From NCBI GenBank assembly GCA_963828415.1, contig CAWHEI010000012.1, positions 186,001 through 250,000 of the forward strand: 64,000 nt of DNA. Direction: 5' to 3'. The notes under the pieces are model-generated. The model saw nothing but the letters and a program-made list of their open reading frames with translations. It was not told the DNA's origin and did no database searches. Within the stretch, counting starts at the first letter, position 1. Each line of letters opens with the position of its first letter. A program made the position numbers and the translations under genes. Origin of the DNA: Sva-07 sp963828415. GTDB lineage: Bacteria > Actinomycetota > Acidimicrobiia > Acidimicrobiales > Ilumatobacteraceae. Positions 9,121-18,316 of this stretch are shown in pieces.

Positions 9121-9480
9121 TCAGTCGCGGACGGTGTCGCGCAGGTGCTTGTTGCTGCGCGGTTCCGACTTGGTCTTCATGTCGGTGACCTGACGGATCA
9201 TCTCGTCGCGCACCTCGTTGAACGCCCGATCGAGGTCGGTGTTCGACGACGTCGCGACGAGCGGCTCGTGTCCGTCGACCTTGAGGTCGAGGGTGACGTG
9301 CTGGCTCTTGGTGTCGCGCTCCTTCACGTAGAGCTGCATCGACACGGTTCCAGCGTCGAACGACCGCAGTCGTGCGTCGAGCTTCGACCAGTGGTCGACG
9401 AGCTTGTCGAGGTCGGCCTGGTGCAGGTCGCCGTGCACGGTGAGACTGTCGGCCACGGTGGCCGGATGCTGGTTCGTCAT
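9121..9480 (-). CDS. S30AE/HPF-like (ribosome-associated) small protein
   Basis: 119 residues resembling the ribosome hibernation factor fold: DARLRSFDAGTVSMQLYVKE, then KSQHVTLDLKVDGHEPLVA, then DLDRAFNEVRDEMIRQVTDMK, a beta-beta-beta-alpha pattern of the S30AE domain. The long C-terminal dimerisation domain of long HPF is absent. The start ATG (9478-9480) has a good ribosome binding site, AAGGAGAAGTG, directly upstream, so this mRNA has a leader. A role in ribosome dormancy is inferred; other proteins with this fold exist. Confidence 0.55.
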   Translation of the reverse strand: MTNQHPATVADSLTVHGDLHQADLDKLVDHWSKLDARLRSFDAGTVSMQLYVKERDTKSQHVTLDLKVDGHEPLVATSSNTDLDRAFNEVRDEMIRQVTDMKTKSEPRSNKHLRDTVRD

Positions 9481-9582
9481 CACTTCTCCTTCGAAGCGGT
9501 GGGCAGGTCGCCCGTCCTCTGACTCCATTCAATCCGACTTCGTGCGATCACGCCCAAACCGACCGGCCACGTTCACCGATGG

Positions 9583-10479
9583 TCAGCCGAGATCGTGAGG
9601 GCCAGCGCCGAGATAGCCCTTGCCGGCGCGGATCGTCTCACCCCACGGGGCGAGGATGTCGAACAGCTCCTCGATGTCGTCGCCGAGTGCATCGAGGGCG
9701 GGCCGCATCTGGTCGTCCGTCATGACTTCGATCTGCTCTCGAGCATGTCGGCCCTGCTGGGACAGGTGGGTCTCGGTACCGGTCCCGTCGAGGTAGCCGA
9801 GATCGCGCAGATGATGCTCGGATCGATCGAACTCCTCGTCGCTCCAGCCACGGGTGCGGCTGTAGCTCCGGGTGGGCATCCCCCATGAGAGTTCGGTGAG
9901 CAGGCCGATGTCGGTGGCGGTCAAGCCCGCCGCGACCCAGGCGGCGTTGTGGCAGTCGCCGCGGTACTCGCGCAGGAAGTCGCCGAGGTGCCAGACGGCC
10001 GCAAGGTCATCGTCCGGCACCGTGCGTGCCGCGACGCCTGCAGCCAGATGGCGGCCGTTGATCGGCAACGGCACGGCGGCGATCTGCAACAACTCGCGAG
10101 CGCGGGCGAGGCCATCGGGTTGCTCGCCGATCAACCGACGCAGCTGCGCCACTGCACCGTCAGTGCGCGCTGCTCGGATCGTGTCGGCATCGGTGCGAGT
10201 CCAGGCCAACTGCACCATCGGTACGACGACGGCGGCGCTGAACACGCCGAACGCAGCGGCGATCACCTCGCCAGGGACCTGGCCGAGCAGACTCCCACGG
10301 CTCGCGAAGTATGCCGGACCATCCGGCAAGGCAACGCCGTTGGCATCACCGGGGCTGGCGTCGAAGCCGAGCGTGACGTAGTTGGCGTGGCATTCGGGCG
10401 AGAAGTACACCTGCCCCACCACCGGTTCGAGCACCGAGCCGAGGCGGCGGGCGAGATGGGACGTCGTCGAGATCTCCAT
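9583..10479 (-). CDS. SCO6745-type conserved actinobacterial protein
   Basis: 298 residues, all-helical, matching the SCO6745/SalK-like proteins of actinobacteria that I recognise from the opening LEPVVGQVYFSPECHANY, the central DGPAYFASRGSLLGQ, and the C-terminal half with LTELSWGMPTRSYSRTRGW and a winged-helix-like segment (FDRSEHHLRDLGYLD, THLSQQGRHAREQIE). The last part resembles MarR-type DNA-binding modules, but function is not established. Start ATG 10477-10479. It is divergent from the alpha/beta hydrolase at 10527. Confidence 0.65.
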   Translation of the reverse strand: MEISTTSHLARRLGSVLEPVVGQVYFSPECHANYVTLGFDASPGDANGVALPDGPAYFASRGSLLGQVPGEVIAAAFGVFSAAVVVPMVQLAWTRTDADTIRAARTDGAVAQLRRLIGEQPDGLARARELLQIAAVPLPINGRHLAAGVAARTVPDDDLAAVWHLGDFLREYRGDCHNAAWVAAGLTATDIGLLTELSWGMPTRSYSRTRGWSDEEFDRSEHHLRDLGYLDGTGTETHLSQQGRHAREQIEVMTDDQMRPALDALGDDIEELFDILAPWGETIRAGKGYLGAGPHDLG

Positions 10480-10526
10480 GGCCCGCCACCGTACGCGGCA
10501 ATCCGCCACCACTACGGTCTGGACGC

Positions 10527-11294
10527 ATGACCGAACGCACCGTCGTCCTCGTCCACGGCAACCCGGAAACCGCTGCGATCTGGCGTCCGCTGACCGCTGC
10601 CCTCCACGAGCGAGGACGCGCCGGCGTGGTCGCGTTGTCGCCTCCCGGTTTCGGTGCGCCGGTACCGGACGACTTCGACCCCACGATGGACAACTACGCC
10701 GAGTGGCTGGTCGGCGAACTCGAGGTGATCCGAGCGAGTGGATCGGAGATCGACCTGCTCGGTCACGACTGGGGCGCCGGACACGTCTACGGTGCGCTCG
10801 CCCGCCGCCCCGACCTCGTACGGACGTGGACGGGCGACATCGCCGGCGTCCTCCACAGCAACTACGTGTGGCACGACATGGCGCAGGCATGGCAGACGCC
10901 CGAGATCGGCGAGCAGGTGATCGAGGCACTGACTGCGGGCAATCTCGACGACCGCGTGGCGATCTTCACCGGGCTCGGGCTGCCAGGCGACATCGCCGCC
11001 GAACTCGGCGCTGCCGCCGACGCCGCGATGGGTCGATGCATCCTGCGGCTCTACCGGACGGGCGCCCAGCCCATGGTCGGTGAACTCGGCGATCGCCTCG
11101 CCGCGATGGAGCTCCCGCCGGGCCTGATCGTCGATGCCGAACTCGACGAGTACGTGTCGTCGGCGTTGTCGAACGAGGTTGCCGTTCGTCTGGGCACCGA
11201 GGTGCTCCACCTCGACGGCCGCGGACACTGGTGGATGGTGTTCGACATCGATCCCGTCGCCGACGCCCTGGTCGACTTCTGGTCGACGCACTGA
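10527..11294 (+). CDS. Alpha/beta hydrolase (haloalkane dehalogenase/epoxide hydrolase type)
   Basis: 255 residues. Oxyanion motif VVLVHGNPETAAIWRPL is near the N-terminus. The nucleophile elbow LLGHDWGAGHVYG near residue 77 has Asp instead of Ser, as in epoxide hydrolases and haloalkane dehalogenases. The catalytic His is in LDGRGHWWMVF near the end. An Asp nucleophile points to ester-intermediate hydrolysis of an epoxide or halide rather than a serine esterase. TACGGT (10513-10518) lies 8 nt upstream of the ATG. Its stop is 3 bp from the end of the convergent acyl-CoA dehydrogenase. Confidence 0.8.
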   Translation: MTERTVVLVHGNPETAAIWRPLTAALHERGRAGVVALSPPGFGAPVPDDFDPTMDNYAEWLVGELEVIRASGSEIDLLGHDWGAGHVYGALARRPDLVRTWTGDIAGVLHSNYVWHDMAQAWQTPEIGEQVIEALTAGNLDDRVAIFTGLGLPGDIAAELGAAADAAMGRCILRLYRTGAQPMVGELGDRLAAMELPPGLIVDAELDEYVSSALSNEVAVRLGTEVLHLDGRGHWWMVFDIDPVADALVDFWSTH

Positions 11295-11297
11295 GCG

Positions 11298-12437
11298 TCA
11301 CTCGACGGGGAGGCCGAGATTGCGGGCGATCACGAGGCGTTGGATCTCGCTCGTGCCCTCGCCCACTTCGAGAATCTTGGCGTCGCGGTAGAAGCGCACG
11401 ATCGGCGTCTCCTCCATGAACCCCATACCGCCGAACACCTGCGTGGCCAGCCGGGCCGCGTCCATCGCCGCCTCGGTCGAGTACAGCTTGGCCATCGCCG
11501 CAGCCTGGCCGATCGGACGATCCTGATCCTTCAACCACGCCGCCTTGTAGGTCAGGTTGTGGGCGTTCTCGACCTGCACGGCGAGGTCCGACAGCTGGAA
11601 TGCCAGCCCCTGGAAGCGGCCGATCGGGCCACCGAACGCATGCCGCTGTTTCGCGTACTCGACCGACGCCTCCAGACAGGCGCGAGCCGAGCCGAGCGCC
11701 AACGCAGAGATCGCAATGCGACCGTCGTCGAGGATCGAGAGGAAATTGCGAAAACCCTTGCCGGGTGCGCCGAGCAGGTTCTCGGCCGGGATCCGACAGT
11801 CGACGAACGTGATGCCGTGCGTGTCGCTCGCATGCCAGCCGAGCTTGTCGTACGCCGGCTCGATGATCATCCCCGCAGTACCCGCCGGAACGACGAACGC
11901 CGAGATGCCCTCGTCGGTGCGAGCGGTCGCCGTGACGATCGACGTGATGTCGGTTCCGCAGTTGGTGATGAACGCCTTCGACCCGTTGAGCACCCACTCG
12001 TGGCCGTCGAGCACCGCGCGGGTGCGTGTGGCTCCGGCATCGGACCCGCCGTCGGGCTCGGTGAGTCCGAACGCGCCGAGCGCACGACCGGCGACGAGAT
12101 CAGGGAGCCACTGGTCGCGCTGGTCGTCGGTACCGAACCGGAAGATCGGGTTGGCGCCGAGCCCGACACCGGCCGACAGCGTGATGCCCATCGACTGGTC
12201 GACCCGACCGAGTTCCTCGATGGCGACACACAACGAGGCGAAGTCGCCGCCACCGCCTCCCCACCGTTCCGGGAACACGATGCCGAACAGGCCGAGATCT
12301 CCCATCGCCTGCACCACGTCGACCGGGAAGTGGCAGGTCCGATCCCACTCGGCTGCGTGCGGAGCGATCTGTTGCTCGGCGAACTCGCGCACGGTCGCCC
12401 GCAGCAGTTCATGGTCGTCGCTCAACTCCCAGCTCAT
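11298..12437 (-). CDS. Acyl-CoA dehydrogenase, butyryl/isovaleryl type
   Basis: 379 residues, the classic length for the short-chain ACAD class. Signatures: GLFGIVFPERWGGGGGDFAS, AFGLTEPDGGSDAGATRTRA, WVLNGSKAFITNCGTDITS, and the C-terminal VFGGMGFMEETPIVRFYRDA containing the Glu expected to act as catalytic base, ending with EVGEGTSEIQRLVIARNLGL. It differs from the acyl-CoA dehydrogenase at 5626 and is closer to enzymes of branched-chain amino acid or short-chain acid oxidation. The ATG at 12437 (MSWELSDDHELL) is preferred over a start 8 codons upstream because the family begins there. Confidence 0.9.
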   Translation of the reverse strand: MSWELSDDHELLRATVREFAEQQIAPHAAEWDRTCHFPVDVVQAMGDLGLFGIVFPERWGGGGGDFASLCVAIEELGRVDQSMGITLSAGVGLGANPIFRFGTDDQRDQWLPDLVAGRALGAFGLTEPDGGSDAGATRTRAVLDGHEWVLNGSKAFITNCGTDITSIVTATARTDEGISAFVVPAGTAGMIIEPAYDKLGWHASDTHGITFVDCRIPAENLLGAPGKGFRNFLSILDDGRIAISALALGSARACLEASVEYAKQRHAFGGPIGRFQGLAFQLSDLAVQVENAHNLTYKAAWLKDQDRPIGQAAAMAKLYSTEAAMDAARLATQVFGGMGFMEETPIVRFYRDAKILEVGEGTSEIQRLVIARNLGLPVE

Positions 12438-12491
12438 CGTCGGCGACGCTAGTGGCACCACAGCGTCCGACGCGCTGCCTAACGTGAGCGT

Positions 12492-13664
12492 GTGCGAGCA
12501 CGACCAGTCGTCCTGATGGTCGGCGCGCTCCTGATCGCCGCCGGATGCGCCGCCGAGTCCGCCGCGAGCTCCGAGTCGACGACGCCCTCATCATCCGCCA
12601 CCCCGACCACCACCCCGACCACGACCACATCGACGACGACGTCGACGTCCACCACCACCTCGACGTCGACCACCACCTCGACGTCCACCTCCACGACGAC
12701 CACCACCACGACGACCACCACCACGACGGTCGCGCCGCTGCCGGATCCGGCGCTGCCGCGTACCAATGCAGCCTTCGACGCTCTGGCGCGCCCGAATGCC
12801 GCCGCCACGATGACCGTCGTGCGCGACGGTCGAATGGTCCTGAACCGCGCGTCAGGCACCACGATCGATGGCGCAGCAGCGAGCTCCGACTCGCCGATGG
12901 TCGTGGCCAGCGTCAGCAAGCTCCTGACGGCGTTGATGATCGCCCGACTCGACGAGGCCGGCTCCATCGATGTCGATGCGCCGATGCCATGGTCCGACAT
13001 CGTGCCGACGCATCCCGGCTGGGTCGACGTGACAGTGCGCGAGCTGTTGGTACACACGTCGGGGATGCCCGTCGTCCGGCGGGCATGGTTCGACGGCGGC
13101 ATCAGCTGCGCCGATTTCCTCCCCACCCTGCTCGATCGCCCGCCGACGAACACCCGCGGCCGATGGACCTACTCGAACGGCAACTACTGCGCGCTCGGCC
13201 TCCTGGTGGAGCACATGACCGGACTCCCCCTCGACGCTGCGGCCCGATCCCTGCTGTTCGACCCGATTGGTTCGACCGGCATCCACCTCACGACTGACGG
13301 CCAGCTCCCGACCGACATCGCGTACGGCCTCGGCGTCGAACGGCTGTCACGACTCGGCGGCGCCGGCACGTTCATCGTGTCGACCGACGATGTCGCACTG
13401 GCGCTTGCAAACGCGACGCCGAACGATCTCGCCGTGCTCACCTGGCCGGGCGTCATGATCGATCAGTACGGCTGGGGCCACACCGGGACCGTCGACGGAG
13501 CACTCGCCTGCGCGTGGGTACTCGAGGGTGGCCGAACCGTGGTCGCCGCCACGCTGTCCGGCGGCACTCCGTCGACCGGCGGCGTCGTGTGCGACCGGGT
13601 CGTTCCGGCCCTTGCGGACGACCTCGGAATCGGGCAGGGAAAACCGGACCGCTCCCCGCCGTGA
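12492..13664 (+). CDS. Lipoprotein serine hydrolase, class C beta-lactamase family
   Basis: 390 residues. A lipoprotein signal (VVLMVGALLIAAGCAAES) leads to Cys near residue 19, then a linker of Ser/Thr to about residue 80, then a serine beta-lactamase-like domain. The catalytic SxxK is VASVSKLLTALM; the YxN motif is WTYSNGNYCALG; a GWGHTGTVDGA segment stands where the KTG-like motif lies in this family (HTG form). It is probably anchored outside the membrane and acts as a peptidase or esterase; antibiotic resistance is not implied. GTG start with TAACGT (12480-12485) 6 nt upstream. The TGA lies within a GCTCCCC/GGGGAGC hairpin at 13651-13671. Confidence 0.85.
   Translation: MRARPVVLMVGALLIAAGCAAESAASSESTTPSSSATPTTTPTTTTSTTTSTSTTTSTSTTTSTSTSTTTTTTTTTTTTVAPLPDPALPRTNAAFDALARPNAAATMTVVRDGRMVLNRASGTTIDGAAASSDSPMVVASVSKLLTALMIARLDEAGSIDVDAPMPWSDIVPTHPGWVDVTVRELLVHTSGMPVVRRAWFDGGISCADFLPTLLDRPPTNTRGRWTYSNGNYCALGLLVEHMTGLPLDAAARSLLFDPIGSTGIHLTTDGQLPTDIAYGLGVERLSRLGGAGTFIVSTDDVALALANATPNDLAVLTWPGVMIDQYGWGHTGTVDGALACAWVLEGGRTVVAATLSGGTPSTGGVVCDRVVPALADDLGIGQGKPDRSPP
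12600..12735 (+). repeat. Thr/Ser-coding low-complexity tract
   Basis: About 135 bp built of ACG/ACC/TCG/TCC triplets, coding an almost pure Thr/Ser linker in the serine hydrolase. The phase of three is kept throughout, so the reading frame survives length changes. The antisense frame reads poly-Val/Asp/Glu and is a shadow. Confidence 0.8.
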
Positions 13665-13671
13665 GGGGAGC
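13651..13671 (+). terminator. Hairpin overlapping the stop codon of the serine hydrolase
   Basis: GCTCCCC and GGGGAGC form a 7-bp perfect stem with the stop codon TGA in the loop. There is no T-tract, so it is at best a weak or factor-assisted terminator between convergent genes. Confidence 0.4.
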
Positions 13672-13672
13672 T

Positions 13673-13705
13673 GATTACATCAGGGGTCAGACCCGCGATG
13701 TAATC
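13673..13705. repeat. Palindromic element with GGGTCAGACCC core
   Basis: GATTACATC (13673-13681) and GATGTAATC (13697-13705) form a perfect 9-bp inverted repeat. Between them lies the self-complementary core GGGTCAGACCC. It sits between two convergent genes, 1 bp before the HDAC-family stop. The same core occurs twice in the inverted repeat at 27865-27944, so it is a repeated intergenic element rather than a chance terminator. Confidence 0.7.
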
Positions 13706-13706
13706 G

Positions 13707-14735
<1,029 letters not shown>

Positions 14736-14802
14736 TCGAACCGCTCACACAACAGACGTCACACCGGTACACGATTCGTCGCGGAGATGACATGCTGAGA
14801 GA

Positions 14803-17355
14803 GTGAGCACTTCGCCGGCCTCCGAATCTCCGTGGGCATCCACCGTCGTGCTCGGCAATGGCGACACCGTCTTCATCCGACCGCTGACCACCGACGATCG
14901 GCCCGCTCTCGCCGAGTTCCATCGCCTCCAGTCCCCCGAGAGCATCTACCGCCGGTTCTTCTCGCCGAAACCCGAACTCAGCGAGAAAGAGCTCCTGCAC
15001 TTCACCGACATCGACATGGTCGACCGTGCGGCGCTCGCCGTCGAGTCGCACGACGAGTTCATTGCGTGGGCGAGCTACGAACGTTGGCCCGGACGCAACG
15101 AAGCCGAGGCAGCGTTCATGGTCGCCGACACTCACCAGGGCGCCGGCATCGCCACGTTGCTGTTGGAGCACCTCGCCGCCATCGCGCGCTCGAACGGCAT
15201 CGAACGGTTCACCGCAGAGGTCCTCGGCGACAACCGGGCGATGCTCGCCGTGTTCGCCAAGGCCGGATGGCCACTCCAGCGACGGTTCGATTCCGGGGTC
15301 GTCGACCTCGACTGGGAGTTGGCCGACACCGACGAGTTCCTCGACAGTGTCGAGCGCCGCGAGCAGCGCGCCGACTCACGAGCGGTCGCCAGGATTCTGC
15401 TGCCACGTGCGATCGCTGTGATCGGCGCCTCGGAACGACCGGGCTCGGTCGGCGATGCCGTCTGGCGCAACGTCGCCAACAGCGTCGAGGTCCCCATTCA
15501 CGCCGTCAACCCCCGCCACGACGAGATCCACGGCCATCGGTGCTGTCGGACCATCGACGAACTCCCCGACGAGGTCTCCCTCGCGATCATCGCGGTCCCG
15601 GCCGGCGACCTCGACGCCACCATCGACGGCTGCATTGCGAAGCGGATGCGAGGCGCTGTGATCGTGACGTCGGTCGACGGCACCGACATCGACGTCCCAG
15701 CCCTCGTCACCCGGGCCCGACGCAACGGATTGCGCATCATCGGTCCATCGAGCATGGGAATCGCCTCCCCGCGCCCCGAGACCCGCCTGCAGGCCGCACT
15801 CGTCGATGTCACCCTGCCCCCGGGCGGCGTGGCGATCTCGATGCAGTCGGGGTCACTCGGCGGTTCGTTCCTCCGCAAAGCGAGCGACGTGAGCCTCGGC
15901 GTCTCCTGGTTCGTGTCGCTCGGCGACAAGAGCGACATCTCCGGCAACGACCTCCTGCAGTTCTGGGAGCAGGACGACAACACCACCGTGATCGCGATGT
16001 ACACCGAGTCGTTCGGCAACCCGCGCAAGTTCGCCCGCATCGCCCGACGCGTCTCGCGGACCAAGCCGATCGTCGCCGTGCGCACCGGCGCCGCCGCCAC
16101 GGGAGAGATGGGCGGCGCGCTCTACCAGCAGGCCGGCCTCATCGAAGTCCCGACGGTGCCCGCCCTCCTCGAAACGGTGCGGGCCATGGCCACCCAGCCG
16201 GTTCTCGAAGGTCCCCGAATTGCCGTCGTCACCAACTCGCGTAGCCCGGGCACCCTGGCCCGCGCCGCCCTCGAGGTGGCCGGGCTGGTACCGGTCGACG
16301 GCCCGGTCACGCTCGATTGGAGCGCAACGGCATCGGACTACCCCGAAGCGATCGGCGCAGCGCTGGCCGACGACGACGTCGACGGCATCATGGTCATCTA
16401 CGCCCCGGCCGTCGTCGAGGACGTCGACACCGCCGGCCGCGACGTCGACGCTGCCGCGGCAGGCGCAACGAAGCCCGTCATCGCCGTGATGCTCGGCGGG
16501 GCGGACGGGCCCGTCTCACCCGGCTCCCGAGTCCCGGCGTTCACGTTTCCCGAACAGGCCGCCGCTGTACTCGGCCGCTCGTACGCGTACGCGAAGTGGC
16601 GTCGCGACGAAGCCGACGCGCCACCCGAGATCGCCCGTCCGGTCAACCCGGCAGCGGCCCACTCGATCATCACCGACGCGGTCGCCGGCGCGACCGGCGA
16701 GGTCCGGATCGACCTGGCGACGAAGCGGCGCCTGCTCGCGGCCTACGGCATCGACATGGCAGCGGCAACCGAATCCGATCCCGAACGGGCAACTCGCGAC
16801 GCTCACACCGTCGGCTTCCCCGTCGCCCTCAAGGCGGTCCATCGTCGTCCGGGCCGGTCGGCGCGCGCCGGCGTGGCGCTCGATCTCACGGGCGACGACG
16901 ACATCGCCGAGGCGATCGAGGTGATGCGCGACTCGCTCGGCGACGACGCGAACCAACTCATCGTGCAGGCGATGACGTCGCCAGGTGTCGACGTGCGCAT
17001 CCGCTGCGAGCACGACGATCGACTGGGAGCGATCGTGTCGGTCGGCCTCGGCGGTGCCCAGGCAGACGCGATCGACGACCGCACGAGCCGGTTGGCACCG
17101 GTGTCCCCGGCGAGCGCGGCAGCCATGCTCACCGAGACCCGCTTGACCGCCGCTCTCGACGGTGCCGGGTTCGACTCGTCCGCGCTCGTCGACGCCGTGG
17201 TGGCCGCCGCGCAGTTGGCGTCGGATCATCCCGAGATCGCCGAACTCGATCTGAACCCGGTGATCGTGTCCGAGGCCGGCGCCGTCGTCACCGACGCCGT
17301 GATCCGGTTGATCGCCCACGTCGTCGACGACGGTCCGTTGCGACGACTCGACTGA
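14803..17355 (+). CDS. GNAT + NDP-forming acyl-CoA synthetase-like protein (PatZ-type acetyltransferase)
   Basis: 850 residues. An N-terminal GNAT domain (about 20-165) shows MVADTHQGAGIATLLLEHLA, the acetyl-CoA loop. Then come a CoA-binding Rossmann domain (AIAVIGASERPGSVGDAVW, near 205), succinyl-CoA-ligase-like domains (VAISMQSGSLGGSFLRKA; VTNSRSPGTLARAALEVAG) and an ATP-grasp domain after about residue 640 (VGFPVALKAVHRRPGRSA, AELDLNPVIV). This is the architecture of Pat/PatZ-like lysine acetyltransferases but with GNAT first instead of last. Whether the ligase part is catalytic cannot be told by eye. The GTG start has CATGCT 6 nt upstream. The HDAC-family gene next door is divergent. Confidence 0.85.
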   Translation: MSTSPASESPWASTVVLGNGDTVFIRPLTTDDRPALAEFHRLQSPESIYRRFFSPKPELSEKELLHFTDIDMVDRAALAVESHDEFIAWASYERWPGRNEAEAAFMVADTHQGAGIATLLLEHLAAIARSNGIERFTAEVLGDNRAMLAVFAKAGWPLQRRFDSGVVDLDWELADTDEFLDSVERREQRADSRAVARILLPRAIAVIGASERPGSVGDAVWRNVANSVEVPIHAVNPRHDEIHGHRCCRTIDELPDEVSLAIIAVPAGDLDATIDGCIAKRMRGAVIVTSVDGTDIDVPALVTRARRNGLRIIGPSSMGIASPRPETRLQAALVDVTLPPGGVAISMQSGSLGGSFLRKASDVSLGVSWFVSLGDKSDISGNDLLQFWEQDDNTTVIAMYTESFGNPRKFARIARRVSRTKPIVAVRTGAAATGEMGGALYQQAGLIEVPTVPALLETVRAMATQPVLEGPRIAVVTNSRSPGTLARAALEVAGLVPVDGPVTLDWSATASDYPEAIGAALADDDVDGIMVIYAPAVVEDVDTAGRDVDAAAAGATKPVIAVMLGGADGPVSPGSRVPAFTFPEQAAAVLGRSYAYAKWRRDEADAPPEIARPVNPAAAHSIITDAVAGATGEVRIDLATKRRLLAAYGIDMAAATESDPERATRDAHTVGFPVALKAVHRRPGRSARAGVALDLTGDDDIAEAIEVMRDSLGDDANQLIVQAMTSPGVDVRIRCEHDDRLGAIVSVGLGGAQADAIDDRTSRLAPVSPASAAAMLTETRLTAALDGAGFDSSALVDAVVAAAQLASDHPEIAELDLNPVIVSEAGAVVTDAVIRLIAHVVDDGPLRRLD

Positions 17356-17371
17356 GCGCCACAATGGGCGG

Positions 17372-17962
17372 GTGAGCTTCGGCATCATCGTTCCGCTGAT
17401 CCTCCTGCCGATCATCATCGTCGCCGTCTTCGCCTGGTACCGCCGATCGATGGCAGCCCTTGCGACCGTCGAGTCGAAGCCTGTGTCCGGCCTGCGCCTC
17501 ACCGCCGAGACCCTCCATCGAGCACCGCCGCCGTGGCGGGTCGTCTACGAGGTCGGCGGCGCGCTCGGTGAGATCGACCACGTCGTCGTTGGCCCTGCCG
17601 GGGTGACCGCCATCACCACCGTCGTGGCCGACCGACCGGACCCCGACGTGCTGCGCGGCGCCCGGACCGAGGCCGTCCTCGTCGCCGAAGCAGCGATCGC
17701 ACGCGGTCCGCTCGACGAGCTGTTGCGCGCCGCTGCCGCCTCGTGCGATCACTGGGCGCGGGTCTACTGGGGAACCCCCGACCCGAATCGGCCCGGAGCC
17801 GACAGCTTGGTGCACGGCAGCGTGCTGGTCGAAGGCCAACGCATCGACGAGTGGTTGTCGTCGTTGGTCGATCACGCGTCCGCGCCGATCGATGCCCAAC
17901 GAATCGACGCGATCTGGAGCACGATCGTGACCGGCATCGGCCGGCCCGACCCGCTCAGATGA
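17372..17962 (+). CDS. Membrane-anchored protein with possible NERD-like domain
   Basis: 196 residues. One N-terminal transmembrane helix (FGIIVPLILLPIIIVAVFAW) is followed by a soluble domain with WRVVYEVGGALGEIDHVVVG and PAGVTAITTVVADRP, the pattern (E-IDHVVVGPAGV) of nuclease-related NERD domains. The rest is less typical, with no clear catalytic set, so nuclease activity is not claimed. GTG start 16 bp after the acetyltransferase stop, with CACAAT (17360-17365) 6 nt upstream. Confidence 0.6.
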   Translation: MSFGIIVPLILLPIIIVAVFAWYRRSMAALATVESKPVSGLRLTAETLHRAPPPWRVVYEVGGALGEIDHVVVGPAGVTAITTVVADRPDPDVLRGARTEAVLVAEAAIARGPLDELLRAAAASCDHWARVYWGTPDPNRPGADSLVHGSVLVEGQRIDEWLSSLVDHASAPIDAQRIDAIWSTIVTGIGRPDPLR

Positions 17963-17963
17963 G

Positions 17964-18218
17964 GTGAACGTGCTCGACCGAACGCGCGACCTGTGGAACA
18001 AGACAGCACCAACTGGTCGGCGACCGGATCCAGCTGTTCACCGCCGTGGCCCAGGCCGTCGAAGCAACCACCGTCTTGTACCCGGGGTCGTACGTCGACC
18101 TGCCGTCGAGTTCCTCCACGCCGACTACACCGAGCCGCTCGACCTCGCCGACGACTCGTTCGACCTGTTGATCTCGTTGTACGCCGGATTCGTGTCGGAG
18201 CACTGCACGCGCCCGTGA
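17964..18218 (+). pseudogene. Degenerate SAM-dependent methyltransferase-like fragment
   Basis: Three pieces of one protein lie in different frames: an opening LWNKTA, then HQLVGDRIQLFTAVAQAVEA with TTVLYPGSYVDL, then VEFLHADYTEPLDLADDSFD followed by LLISLYAGFVSEHCTRP and a stop. The order (substrate helix, SAM-binding strand, late DLLISLYAG strand) fits a class I methyltransferase. At least one frameshift and a deletion of the middle separate the pieces, so it cannot encode a working enzyme. The stretch from 18219 to 18316 holds only the promoter of the M20 peptidase gene. Confidence 0.65.
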
Positions 18219-18316
18219 ATCACCTACACGAGGTCGCCGTTCGCCTATCTCTTCGAGCGCCGCTCCTGACCAAGCCAGGACAGCAGCGCGACGCAGCCCA
18301 GCACTAGCGTGCGGGC

